Notes: generated by a model not told the origin, from the sequence alone. A DNA stretch of 64,000 nt from Dromiciops gliroides (GCF_019393635.1 NC_057866.1:10240223-10304222); one strand, 5' to 3'. Shown: positions 22,560 through 31,815, counted from the first letter of the stretch. A program made the numbers and translations.

Positions 22560-25500
22560 GAGAGAGGGAGGGAGTCTGTGTGTCTGTGCCCATGTGTTGG
22601 TGGGGTTGGTTTGTTGCTGGCAAGCTCAGGCTTGGTCCTGGCCCATTCTCCAGCCTCTGGGTTTGAAGAGGTTGTGCCCATACACTTTGCAGGATGCCCT
22701 GTTCTTCCTAAAAGATTTCTTCACCAGTCTGGCTGCCGGCATAAACCCCGTCATTCCGATGGAGACAGCAACTGAAGGTGAGGGGCTGGGGCACAGATTG
22801 GGAGGTGTGGAGGCCCTCTGGGCCCATCTTAGTCTGACTGGGGAGGCAGCCCCCAAGAACAGGAAGGGCAGCTGATTTCTCTGGCCAGTGTAGGGGGTGG
22901 TCACAGAAAGGAGTGATAAGCCTTAGATGGAGCCTTTATCATCTGTAAGCATTGATGAGAACCTGCAGGATGCCCAGCACTGTGCTAGGCACTAGGCACA
23001 TAGGGCAGCAGTGAGTCCCTGCCCTCCTCGAGCTTATCCATCAAGAGACACATGGAGGGGCAGCTAGGTGGCACAGTGGATAAAGCACAGCCCTGGATTC
23101 AGGAGGACCTGAGTTCAAATCCAGCCTCAGACACTTAACAATTACTGTGTGACCCTAGGCAAGTCACTTAACCCCAATTGCCTCACCAAAAAAAAAAAAT
23201 GCTCAAGAGACACATGGACTCCATGGGGATGAAAGGTAGACCCTTCCAGGTGTGGGGCACAGCCAGTACAAAAGCGTGGCAATGAGAGATTGGACGGTGG
23301 ATATAAGGAAGGGCAAGAAGGGCGATTTGCTGGACCATCAAATACAAGGAGAGCAGTGATTAAAAAAATAAGCTGGATTAGGATGCGACGGTCTTCAAAT
23401 GACCACTAGAGGAATTTGACCTAGCTCATCGCATGTCTTACCCAGGAAGACAAGCACGGTGGTAGTTGTGTAGAGGGGCCCTGGAGTGAGACCGGAGGCA
23501 GGGTGTGTGCTTAGGGAATCCCCAGAACAGCCTGAGTGATGACGACTTGCCACCTAGTTCCAGGGGCCTGCAGCACTACTGAGGCCTTTCCCCCACACGG
23601 CCCAGTTTCCTGGCACAGCCTACGGCTCTTGGTGCTTCTCAGCTTGCTTCCCTCGGACAGCATCATGACATGTAGGCGGGAAAGCCCAGGGGCTCCTCAG
23701 AATGGGGAGCTCTCTCCCCAGGTGGCAACCCACCCATGCCTTTGTCCTAGAGGATTCCCAGGGCATGGGGGGTGGCGCTAAGTGACTTGGCGCCGCCACC
23801 CAGCCAGAATGTATATGGCTCTGGGTCCACCCTCTGCCAATGCCTCCAGTTGATGCCTACATGGGGGCAGAGGCAGGAATGTAGTCCCATGACCATCACC
23901 TAGGATGTGGTGCCTGTTAGGATCCCTTTTACAAAGGAGGACCTGAGGCCCAGAGAAGTGGGGGGTGGGGGGCACTTGCTAAGGATGAGCCAGTTAGGTG
24001 GTAAGGAGCCAGGCCAGGGCCAGCCCCGGGACCTTCCCACTGCCTCGCACCATTTGCCAGGCCTCCCGCCATCCAGCCTGGGCCTCCTGTGCACACCTGT
24101 GCACACCTGTGCCCCCAACCTGCCTCTCTTGTCCCATCCAGCCCGCCAAGATCCCACTGTGCGGAGCGGTGCCACCCAAGAGAAGCCGCCCGAGGGGGCG
24201 GAGATGAGCAGCTCTCTGGAGACCACGGTCAGCAGGCAGAGCTCCTCGTCCGCATCTGCCGAGCAGCCTGTTTACTTCAGGTGCTGTGGGACTGGGCAGT
24301 CGGGAGGGGATGCGGAGGAGGCTGGGCAGCTGAGAGGGGACATAGAGTGGGGCTGGGTTCAGTAGCTCCAAGGATGGACATGCATTGTCCACCCCCACCC
24401 CCAACGTGTGCCCCTTTAGGGAGTTCCGATTTACCTCCGAGGTGCCAATTTGGCTGGATTACCACGGCAAGCACGTTACCATGGACCAAGTGGTGAGTGG
24501 GTGTGGCCTGGGCATGGAGGGAGGGTGGCCTCAGGCACTTGGTTCACTCCTGACTTGTTGGCTGTGTGACCTGGGCCCAGTTCTCCTCTGTAAAAGGGGG
24601 TCCGTTTATGGCCCGTGAGCAGGGCCCATCTCACTGACTCCCTGCCAAGGGCCCTGGGGCCGGGGTGGGGGCCGGGTGTGGCAGGGAGAAGGCCTGTGAC
24701 CTGAGTCCTGGTGTCTACGTGCCTAGGTGTCCCTCTGGGTCTGGGGGTCTCCTGAGTCCCCCCAGTCCCGGGCTCTGCAACGACCTGCCCACCTCTCCCT
24801 CCCAGGGCACCTTCGCCGGGATCCTCATTGGCCTGGCCCAGCTCAATTGTTCAGAGCTCAAGCTCAAGCGTCTCTGCTGTCGGCACGGGTGAGCCTTCTC
24901 CCTGGGCCTTGGGGTGAGGCCCCTTGTCCTTCCCCCTCCCCAGAAAGCCCTGTCTGATGCCCAGTGACTGGGCGCTGGCCTCTCCAGCCCCCACCAGACC
25001 AGATCAGATCTGCGCCGGCCCACGGGCCCTCAGCCCCTTCCCCTTTTGTTCTATCCACAGGCTCTTGGGGGTGGATAAGGTGCTGGGCTATGCCCTCAAT
25101 GAATGGCTGCAGGACATCCGAAAGAACCAGCTGCCAGGGCTCCTGGGAGGCGTGGGCCCCATGCACTCAGTGGTCCAGCTCTGTGAGTGCTGCTTACCTG
25201 TAGACGGGGCCAACTTGGAGAGGCCTTGAAACTATCATTTTTGTGGGGCAGCCTAGAAACTGTCATTACAGGGCTGCCCCCATGGGCTGAAAGAGGGTGG
25301 GTCGGACTCAGCATGGGGAAATGGGGGGGTGTTGGTTGGAAAAAGCTGTAGATGGGGGAAGGGCATTAGATGTAAAGAAGGCCGCAGCCTGGACCAGAGC
25401 CCGTCCCCTGACCTTGCTCCTCCCCGTCCAGTTCATGGCCTTAGAGACCTGCTGTGGCTCCCGATCGAGCAGTATCGGCGGGATGGACGCCTGATGCGGG

Positions 25501-26638
25501 GGCTGCAGCGGGGGGCTGCCTCCTTTGGGTCTTCTACGGCCTCAGCTGCCCTGGAGCTCAGCAATCGCCTTGTGCAGGCCATCCAGGTGAGCGGGCCGGG
25601 CCAGGGGGCTGGGGGAGCCGCTCACTCGTCGTGGGGAGCTGCTGATGTGATGGGGGCTGGGACTCCGCCTTGGCGGGTTCCCGGTGGGTTCAGCCCCTGT
25701 AAACTCAGCCCGGCCTCGATGGTGCCCAAGGAGCCAAGTGGGGCAAGTGTAAGGAGGACCCTCTGGACAGGCCGGAGCTGATGCTCGGTGCCCCGGAGAG
25801 GGAAGGCACAGCTCCACACTGACCGGACGCCAGGGCCCTGGGGGAGCCAGCGCAGGGCAGAGGGGAAGGAGAAGCCCCCTCCTCTCGGCCTCTACCTCCC
25901 CCATCACAGGGCTTTCTGGGGAGGGGGAAGGACAAGGGGCCTCACCCCAAGGCCCAGGGAGAAGGCTCACCCGTGCCGACAGCAGAGACGCTTGAGCTTG
26001 AGCTCTGAACAATTGAGCTGGGCCAGGCCAATGAGGATCCCGGCGAAGGTGCCCTGGGAGGGAGAGGTGGGCAGGTCGTTGCAGAGCCCGGGACTGGGGG
26101 GACTCAGGAGACCCCCAGACCCAGAGGGACACCTAGGCACGTAGACACCTTCCTCCCTACAGGCGACGGCCGAGACCGTGTATGACATCCTGTCCCCGGC
26201 TGCCCCCATCTCCCGCTCGCTTCAGGACAAACGCTCTGCCCGAAAGCTTCGCAGGGGACAGCAGCCAGCTGACCTTCGGGAAGGTGTGGCCAAGGCCTAC
26301 GACACTGTCCGAGAGGTAGCCCTGCACAGCCCACACCCACTCTCCCTGCCCAGTTCTGTCCCCACTGGCCCCTCATCTCGCGCCCTTCTCTTCCTTCCCA
26401 GGGCATCTTGGACACGGCCCAGACCATCTGCGACGTTGCTTCTCGGGGTCATGAGCAGAAGGGGCTGACGGGGGCCGTCGGAGGGGTGATCCGCCAGCTG
26501 CCCCCCACAGTGGTGAAGCCGCTCATCTTGGCCACCGAGGCCACCTCCAACTTGCTGGGGGGAATGCGTAACCAGATCCTGCCTGATGCCCACAAGGACC
26601 ACGCCCTCAAGTGGCGGTCAGAGGAATCCCAAGACTGA
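4607..26638 (+). CDS. ATG2A: ATG2A, autophagy lipid-transfer protein (complete, 41 coding exons)
   Basis: Bridge-like lipid-transfer protein that moves phospholipids from the ER to the growing phagophore and also acts at lipid droplets. It works with WIPI4 and ATG9A. The start MSRWLWPW matches human, and all 41 exons join with intact GT-AG sites to 5829 coding bases, 1942 residues plus stop (human about 1938). N-terminal chorein region: exons 1-3. GABARAP-binding LIR EFCIL: FCIL at about residues 1368-1371 (exon 29), after an acidic run. The conserved C-terminal ATG2 domain ends at LKWRSEESQD. The WIPI4-binding YFS motif of human reads HFS here (residues 1401-1403, at 19725). Intron 39 carries an inverted copy of exon 37. 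ATG2B is excluded by near identity to ATG2A in exons 1, 27, 32 and 36-41. No inactivating change was found. Confidence 0.97.
4970..5380. repeat. G-rich imperfect repeats in ATG2A intron 1
   Basis: Phrases such as GGGGTCTTGGGGCTGG and GGCTGGAGGAGGAAG recur near 4980, 5008, 5183, 5238 and 5326, with AACTGGGGGGAGG twice, giving imperfect units of about 150-170 bp. Many G-runs make G-quadruplexes possible just downstream of the promoter. Confidence 0.55.
6706..6779 (-). repeat. Truncated Mar-1/WSINE-type SINE
   Basis: T-rich tail then GTGAGGCAATTGGGGTTAAG to CACACAGCT; the tRNA-like head is missing. Flanked by TTTCCATTATT at 6695-6705 and 6780-6790, so this is a 5'-truncated insertion with target duplication. 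Confidence 0.8.
6876..7072 (-). repeat. Longer CORE-type marsupial SINE
   Basis: Antisense copy: TGGTTTGCCATTTGCTTCTT, CATTTTACAGATGAGGAAAC, TCACACAGCCAGGAAATG, then a decayed head (CTGTGGTGTCACCT). Same family as 48502-48743 and 52870-53263. Confidence 0.7.
10330..10465. repeat. Minisatellite, about 30-bp unit, ATG2A intron 11
   Basis: Repeats of GGGCCTGGRTGGAGGGGCC and TGGTYCTGCTGGGG, about four units, some near identical, ending in a G-run. It lies between exons 11 and 12. Confidence 0.7.
11165..11313 (+). repeat. Mar-1/WSINE-type SINE, complete
   Basis: Full + copy: GGGCAGCTAGGTGGCGCAG head, B-box-like GAGTTCAAATCC, CORE, GTCACTTAACCCCAATTG and A-tail. A perfect 15-bp target duplication AGAATCCCTGCCTCT lies at 11150-11164 and 11314-11328. 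The perfect duplication suggests a fairly young insertion. Confidence 0.95.
12609..12680. repeat. 26-bp tandem repeat, ATG2A intron 16
   Basis: GTGAAATCTACCAGAGGGGC followed by TGCAGA or TGCAGT is repeated twice, plus a partial third copy. This large intron (12210-13662) otherwise holds A/G-rich unique DNA and a MIR-like relic. Confidence 0.8.
13211..13415 (-). repeat. MIR (CORE-SINE), antisense
   Basis: GCACCTACTGTGTACAAGGC, CTCACAACAACCC, TGTCCCCATTTTACAG, GAGGAAACTGAGGCAGG and GATTTGAACTTGGG occur in MIR order on the minus strand. Confidence 0.8.
13663..19870 (+). other. ATG2A: ATG2A exon map, coding exons 17-30
   Basis: 17: 13663-13805; 18: 13900-14045; 19: 14194-14354; 20: 15464-15614; 21: 15701-15900; 22: 16008-16088; 23: 16166-16272; 24: 16412-16504; 25: 17588-17658; 26: 17968-18044; 27: 18533-18703; 28: 19073-19199; 29: 19300-19523; 30: 19662-19870. 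Phases are consistent throughout. Exon 29 holds a Glu/Asp-rich stretch and then the LIR motif FCIL. Exon 30 holds the WIPI4-binding segment (TVRDGHFSRP). A GTGAGC inside exon 29 (about 19351) looks like a donor, but the frame and the human protein show that it is read through. Confidence 0.93.
14538..14694 (-). repeat. Mar-1/WSINE-type SINE
   Basis: Antisense, T-rich tail to head CCACCTAGCTGCCC. Perfect 14-bp target duplication CAGTGGTCTCTTTC at 14524-14537 and 14695-14708. It lies in ATG2A intron 19. Confidence 0.93.
20835..20983 (-). repeat. Mar-1/WSINE-type SINE
   Basis: Antisense copy in ATG2A intron 31, GGGGCAATGAGGGTTAAG to TGAGCTGCCCC, mildly diverged. Confidence 0.88.
21100..21215 (+). 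repeat. L2 3'-end fragments, ATG2A introns 30 and 31
   Basis: GGAAGCTCCTTAAGGGCAGG, ATCCCCAGAACTCAGCATG and GCCTGGCACGCAGTCAGTC match the L2 LINE 3' terminus. A similar piece lies in intron 30 at about 20450-20575 (GGGTGCTTAATAAACGATG). Confidence 0.65.
22208..22574. repeat. (GA)n/(GGGA)n purine microsatellite filling ATG2A intron 33
   Basis: About 365 bp of almost pure purine, mixing GAGAGA and GGGAGGGA blocks. Intron 33 (22164-22692) is only 529 bp, so about 70% of it is this tract. Normal GTGAGA and TTTGCAG sites remain at the two ends. Long frames read through it are low-complexity artefacts. Confidence 0.97.
23057..23199 (+). repeat. Mar-1/WSINE-type SINE
   Basis: Full + copy with A-tail in ATG2A intron 34, flanked by TCAAGAGACACATGGA at 23041-23056 and 23203-23218, a perfect 16-bp target duplication. 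Confidence 0.95.
24710..24953 (+). repeat. Inverted repeat, sense arm containing ATG2A exon 37
   Basis: This 244-bp segment runs from intron 36 through all of exon 37 (24806-24888) and its splice sites into intron 37. Its exact reverse complement lies at 25906-26149. Base-by-base comparison gives 244 of 244 matches with no gap; similarity stops abruptly at both ends. The sense arm is in the proper exon position and reading phase, so it is the original. Confidence 0.97.
25906..26149 (-). repeat. Inverted repeat, antisense copy of ATG2A exon 37 and flanks, in intron 39
   Basis: Exact reverse complement of 24710-24953. The antisense exon copy is at 25971-26053, with its splice signals on the minus strand, so it cannot be spliced into ATG2A mRNA. 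The arm ends 13 bases before exon 40 (26163). The pre-mRNA could fold into a 244-bp perfect stem with a 952-nt loop holding exons 38 and 39. Full identity means very recent duplication, gene conversion or an assembly error. Confidence 0.97.
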
Positions 26639-27055
26639 GGGTCAATGGTCCGGCCACGGGGTCGGCTTCCCTGTGTCTCGGGGGACACTTGCACCCTGCG
26701 AGCTCGTGGGGCTCCCAGGTTGGGGCATGAGGATGCCCCACTTTGAAACTGACTCCCTAAGGCCCCCTGCCAACCCCCGTCCCCATCCTTTGGGCCTGCG
26801 GAGGGGGAAGGGGCTGGGGGACCGTCCTGGGCCCAAGTCCCTGCTGCTGCTGCTGCTGCTGCCTGGCCCAGGATGCTCAGACTTCTTTCAGCCCTGGCCC
26901 TGCTCCTCGCCAAGTGTCTGTCTTTCCGTGTTATGATGGGGGGAGGGCCAGGCCCTGGGACACACTGTGGTTCCCTGTATCACTTTCTAAGCCCTCTGGA
27001 AGTGGGGGTCGCGGCTTCTGCATGATGTGGAATAAATTGTGCCCATAGCCGCCAT
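26639..27055 (+). other. ATG2A: ATG2A 3' UTR and polyadenylation signal
   Basis: About 415 bases after the TGA. An AATAAA at 27031-27036 is followed by CATAGCCGCC and then GT-rich sequence. A (CTG)7 run lies at 26841-26861. No other coding feature is present. Confidence 0.8.
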
Positions 27056-29695
27056 CCCCCAATCCTCATTGTGCCTGGGGCTGGGGCCAGGTGGCTGGGC
27101 CCAAGATGGGGTAGGTAGGAGAGCGGGTGCTCCTGGCCCCCCCAAACCCCGCTCCCCATTCGACGAGCTCACCCTTCTAGGCTGGAGTCCAGCCAGGCCA
27201 TCCTGCCCACCCAGCAGCTCTGCACACTCTTCACCCTCCCTGGGGCCCCAGCTTGTGGTGGCCACGGCTGCACTTCTGCCATCTCACCACGAGGGGTCGC
27301 CAGGTGCCTTCCCAAGTTTTCCAAGCTGTCCAGGGCCTGGCAGGGGGCGGGCACTGGTCCCAAGAATGTTGGGCTGGAGATCATTGTGAGGTCATCTACT
27401 GTTGTCCCAAAGCACTCTAGCCCGGGAGGCCAGAAGCCCTGGGTTCGAGTTCTGGCTCTCCCAGTCACTAGCCACTAGCTCTGGGGAACAGACTGGGGGG
27501 AGCTCCAGGGTGTAGCAGGGAGTGTCCTGAGCAGCAGGAAAGACTGGGGGGCCTTTAGCTCCACAGGGGAGGGAGGGAATGACCCAAGAAGGGCAGTGGG
27601 ATGGCTGCCCCCTGCTCTGCGGGGCAGCCTGGGCAGGAGCCTCCCTCCGCCTGGCCCCAGAGGGCCACAACCATTGTAGAAACACAAGTGTCAGTTGGGC
27701 GCTGGGGCCACAGAGGGCTGAGCGGCCCTGTTTGTGGAGGGCCTAAGGCCTGGCTGGGACACCTTGGACAAGGAGCTTCCTCCCCAGCTACCACCCTCAC
27801 AGAGAACATCACAGGGTCAGAGCAGAAAGGGACCTTAGAGACCAACCCCCTCCTTGGACAGATGAAACCGAGGCCCAGCGGACTTGCCCAAGGTCACACA
27901 GGACCTAGCAGCTGCTTCTGCCAGTTGTGTTTGAGGCAAGAGAAAGAAATGTGAAAGGGGCCACACAGCTAGTATGTCAGATGAGATTCGAACCCAGTTC
28001 TGACTCCAGCCCAGCGTTCTCACTCCACTCTCCTTCCCTCAGACTAGAAGGACGTTTGTTTGAGGTCATCTAGACCGGCCTGCTCATTTTCCAGAGTGTG
28101 GGTCACCCAGTCCGAGTCACTGGGAGAGCTGGGATTGGAACACGGGCCCTCTGGCTCCTGGCCAGCACACCCGTGTAGCCTCCCTAGAACCTCTGCCCTC
28201 GACCTTGCATGTTCCGTCCACCCATCAGCTCTAAGCCGCCCTCGATTTGTTCCACTCCCAGGGTGCGGCTGCCCTCTCCACTCCTTGGGGATGTGGCAGG
28301 AAGGCTGAAGGTCTCCAGGCAGTGGGGTGAAGGCAAGGAAGAGGGTGGGGGCTTTGGAAACCTCATCTTGTCAAGCACAAAGGTGCATTCCCGGACCCTG
28401 GGCGGGAAGCACAGAAAGGGCAGGGTTGGATGACCCCGAGTCACCCAATTCAGCTTTCCCCAGACTCCCCCTTCTCCCTTCCCCATGTGTCGGCCAAAGG
28501 CCCCCCACCCCCGCCTCAATGGTGTGGGAAGCAGCCCCCTTGCCTCTCGCCCCAGCCCGTCTCCAGCGCATTGTAGTCTCAGTGCCTCTCACCTTACCCC
28601 TGACTAGGGCTGGCCAAGCAATGGGGCTTGCCAGGTGAGGATGCAAGTAGTTGGCCCCCTGCTTTACTGACCAGTGACGCCTGTCCTCATCTTGGGGGCT
28701 GAGAGCCTGGCCCAGGACGGGGAAGAAGCCCAGCTGAGGCAACTGGCTGCCCAGGGAGGCTGGTCGTTCTCTGGGCACATAGTTGGTGCTCAGGAAATGC
28801 TCACTGAAGGATTAAATGGTTGGGCAGCACCCTAGACGGACCAGGTTGCTTCTCAGTCTAGGCTGGGGAAATGGGTCAGCAAGCCTGCCAGACACAAAGG
28901 GAAAAGCACGGCCCCTGCCCATGAGGGACTTGGTCACAATGGGGGGACATCATGCCAGATAATCTAGAGTCCCTATCATGTGGTCTTTGCTCTTCTGGCC
29001 TGTGGCATCCTGGGGAATGAGTGCTCTTCAGGGTGATGGAAAGCCCTTGCTGGCCACGTACCTGTGAGCCTGGGGGCCCTCAGGAGGTCTCCAAGGAGGG
29101 GGCCACCTCTGAGAGGAAGGGACAGACCCCCACGAACACACCTCCCAGCCAGGCCCAGGGCACAGGTAGGAGCAGAGCCCTCCCTGCTCTCTGAGGATTC
29201 CAGACTAGCCCAGCCAGCCAGCATCCCTTAAGCATCTGTGTCCACGGTGCTGTGGGGGCTAAGCACTGAGTGAGATGGGAAGGCCCCAAGGAGCTCACAA
29301 CTCCTATAGGTCACTACAACGTGCTTCGGAGGTGGCATGGCTAGGAAGGCTGATGGCTAGTGCTTGCCCCAGTGCCTGACACACAGTAGGATTTTCCTAA
29401 ATCCTGATCCATTGGCCAGCTCCTCTGAAGACTGCCCCTCCTCCCCATATTGTCCCCTTGGGGACACTGCCAGGAGCCTGGGCCTCCTATCTCCGGGGGG
29501 CCCAGGGCCCCGGTCGGCACAGGAGTCACTGTCCTTGAACCGTGGCCCCCACTTCTCAACAGGAAATCTAGGCCCCAAGGAAGGGAGGGGTGGGTAAAGG
29601 CCACCCAGCCTGGACCTTTGTCCCAGCCCAGGACTCCTTGACAGAACAGGATGCTGAGTAGAAGATAAGATTAGCTGGCCTTCCCACAATGCCTC
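27056..29695. other. Intergenic, mostly unique DNA with old SINE relics
   Basis: No exon is recognised. Relics of a CORE/THER-type SINE appear at 27795-28020 (GACCTTAGAGACCAACCCCC, GCCCAAGGTCACACAGG) and MIR-like words near 28070-28140. The remainder has no features I can name. Confidence 0.5.
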
Positions 29696-29697
29696 TA

Positions 29698-29860
29698 GGC
29701 TTAAACATTTTTACAGATGAGAAAACTGAGGCCAGGGAGATGAAAAGATTTGCCTGTGAGGTCTCACAGCTAGTAAATGGTAGGATCAAAACTTGAACCT
29801 GCGGCTTCTGGCTCTGGAGCCAGTGAGTGGGCTGACCATTGTACCTTTCAGCCTCTAGGT
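29698..29860 (-). repeat. CORE-SINE relic, antisense
   Basis: TTTTTACAGATGAGAAAACT, TCACAGCTAGTAAATGG and AAAACTTGAACCTGCGG are in CORE-SINE order with a decayed head. Confidence 0.6.
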
Positions 29861-29906
29861 GCTTATAGGGGAGGCTGCCAGCCCCATCACACCTTCCCAT
29901 TCCCCC

Positions 29907-30345
29907 AACACACACACACACACACACACTCACACAGTCATACACACCTACACACACATGTGGATGCACTCACACAACACAGATGCACACACACAGACGT
30001 GCAGATGCACTCACAGGGACACACAGATGTGCAGATGCACTCACAGGGACACAGATGCATGCATACACACAGACGTGCAGATGCACTCACAACACAGATG
30101 CACACACACACAGATGTGCAGATGCACTCACAGGGACACAGATGCATGCACACACAGACATGCAGATGTACTCACCACACATGTGCAGATGCACTCACAG
30201 GGACACACAGATGCATGCATATGCACAGACATGCACATGCACTCACAACACAGATGCGCACACACACAGACATGCAGATGCACTCACACAACACAGACAC
30301 ACACGGACACAGATGCACATACACACTAACACACACACTCCCCAT
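29907..30345. repeat. (CA)n-derived minisatellite
   Basis: A short (CA)n start grows into repeats of the words CAGATGCACTCACAGGGACA and CACAGATGCATGCA in units of about 32-55 bp, over about 440 bp. It lies just upstream of the predicted pri-miRNA promoter. Confidence 0.95.
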
Positions 30346-30494
30346 ATTGCCCTGGAGGGGAGGGAAGTCTGGGAGAGCTGCCCAGTCTGGGAAAGGGGCC
30401 AGGCTGGACTTGGGCAGGCCAGGCCAAGGGGTCTGACTGACCAGGGCGGGATGCTTAGGTTCCTGGAGCCCCCACCCCACCCCCTCCCTGGGCA

Positions 30495-30690
30495 CAGTAC
30501 AAGTTCGAAGGTTGCCCTTCGAACCGCACTTGTGATCCCTATTGACAGACAAGCTAATCATTAACCCCCAGGGGCACGGGGCTTGGCCAGGAATTCAAAA
30601 GGCCGAAGGGCCGCCCTGCCAGGCTCACTTCCTCCCCGGCTCCCTGGCGAGCCCCAGGATGGAGCACAGCCCCCAGAAAACTGGGCAGGT
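30495..30690 (+). promoter_or_regulatory. Candidate promoter and first exon of pri-miR-194-2/192
   Basis: An HNF1-like site GCTAATCATTAAC (30553-30565) matches the consensus GTTAATNATTAAC at 12 of 13 positions. A 9-bp palindrome with 4-base spacer (30503-30511 and 30516-30524) lies just upstream. Then follow CAGGAATTCAAAAGG (weak TATA-like) and a strong donor, TGGGCAG/GTAAGA, at 30689. In human, HNF1A is reported to drive this microRNA pair from a promoter upstream of miR-194-2. The site is 2.5 kb upstream of the hairpins, on the right strand. That this is the promoter is inference. Confidence 0.5.
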
Positions 30691-30874
30691 AAGACTCAGT
30701 GCCGCTCCTAGGCCTTCCTTCCCTTTGGGGCCAGGGGCCGCCCAAGCCCAGCTCCCTTCCTGCCTCTCCTTTCCCACCTCTCCATCAGCCAGGCAGCCAT
30801 CCCCACGAGGCCAAATCCTGGCCAGCTCAGCCTCTTTGGGGGCCTGGTCGGTTCCCAGGGGCCAGAGCTGTGTC

Positions 30875-30960
30875 AGAAGCTCTGTGTGACCTTGGGCAGG
30901 TCACTGCCCTTCCCTAGGCCTCGGTTGGCCCTGCAGTAAAAGGAGGGGGGAGCTGGGTGG
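30875..30960 (+). repeat. MIR fragment
   Basis: CTCTGTGTGACCTTGGGCAG followed by GTCACTGCCC and CCTCGGTT: CORE region of MIR in + orientation. Confidence 0.6.
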
Positions 30961-31674
30961 TCTCCAAGGACCTTCCAGGGACGAGCCTGTGGCTCTGCCT
31001 CAGTGATTGTCCCCAGTACCCTCCCCACCCAGGAAGGCCGCTGGCATTTGTCTTCCCAGGGGGCTGGTGGCTGAGAAGGGGGCACCAGCTAGGCACAGAA
31101 GCAGCCCAGAACTGAGCAGGCCTTGAGGGCAGACTTGCCTGGGGCCCGGGCTAGGGCCAAGAACTGAAGCTGAGCACCCCTCAACTGGGGTCCCAGGGAA
31201 TGTGCTCTCCCTCTCCCCCCACCCCTTTCTCTGCTTTCCTACTGCTCAACAGGGAAGGAGCCCCAGGGAGAGAACCTCAGAGACCATGTAGGCCAAAGCC
31301 TTCACTTTATAGAGGAAGAGTGACTGGCCCAAGATCATTCTCTCAAAGGTAAGTGAGTTGGGCCCAGAATCCCACTGTGTCTCCATGGCTTTTCTAGCCT
31401 GGATGTCCAGAATCCTGGGTTCTAGGCCTGGTTTTGCCATCACTGCCCTTTTTGGGGGAGCTTTGATGACTTCTGCCCTTCCCAGAAGGTTATTGAGAAT
31501 TGGGGTCGGCCTCTGGGTGGGCCTCTTGAGACCATGCCCTGCCCAGAGCCTCAAAGCTGGTCAGTCAGTCAGCAAGCATGCATGGAGCGCTTCCCAGGTA
31601 CATCTCCGGCCTGATGTCCGAGTTGGGCTTTTGCCTTGACGCTTCTGTCCCAACCTTCCCACAAGAATGATCCC

Positions 31675-31815
31675 AGCATCACGAATTTAGAGCTGTGGGC
31701 AGCTAGTCTGACTGCTTATTTTTACAGAAAAGGACACCGAGGCCCAGGGAGGTGAAGGCCCTGGCCCCAGGCCACACAGGTGTTAAGTAGTAGAGTCAGA
31801 ATTTGAATCCGTGAG
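31675..31815 (-). repeat. THER/MIR-type SINE relic
   Basis: ATTTTTACAGAAAAGGACACC, GAGGCCCAGGGAGGTGAAGG, CACACAGGTGTTAAGTAG and AATTTGAATCCG are in order for an old therian CORE-SINE on the minus strand. Confidence 0.6.

Larger units (their letters stand above)
20601..26638 (+). other. ATG2A: ATG2A exon map, coding exons 31-41
   Basis: 31: 20601-20736; 32: 21256-21453; 33: 22062-22163; 34: 22693-22777; 35: 24142-24280; 36: 24420-24492; 37: 24806-24888; 38: 25061-25182; 39: 25432-25586; 40: 26163-26315; 41: 26402-26638 with TGA at 26636-26638. Exons 34-35 encode a poorly conserved linker rich in Ser (SRQSSSSASAEQ). Exons 36-41 are nearly identical to human over the C-terminal ATG2 domain. Exon 37 encodes residues from about 1694 (GTFAG...LKRLCCRHG). 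Confidence 0.93.

Noticed and set aside
21861-22681. Arg/Glu-rich and Ser/Leu/Pro-rich frames over the GA repeat
   Set aside because: Low-complexity products of the intron 33 microsatellite.
25542-26144. Frames on both strands over intron 39, one almost 200 codons
   Set aside because: Explained by the inverted copy of exon 37; the minus-strand frame repeats the sense arm in a non-coding frame.
29859-30564. His/Thr/Cys-rich frames near 30 kb
   Set aside because: CA-type minisatellite translation.
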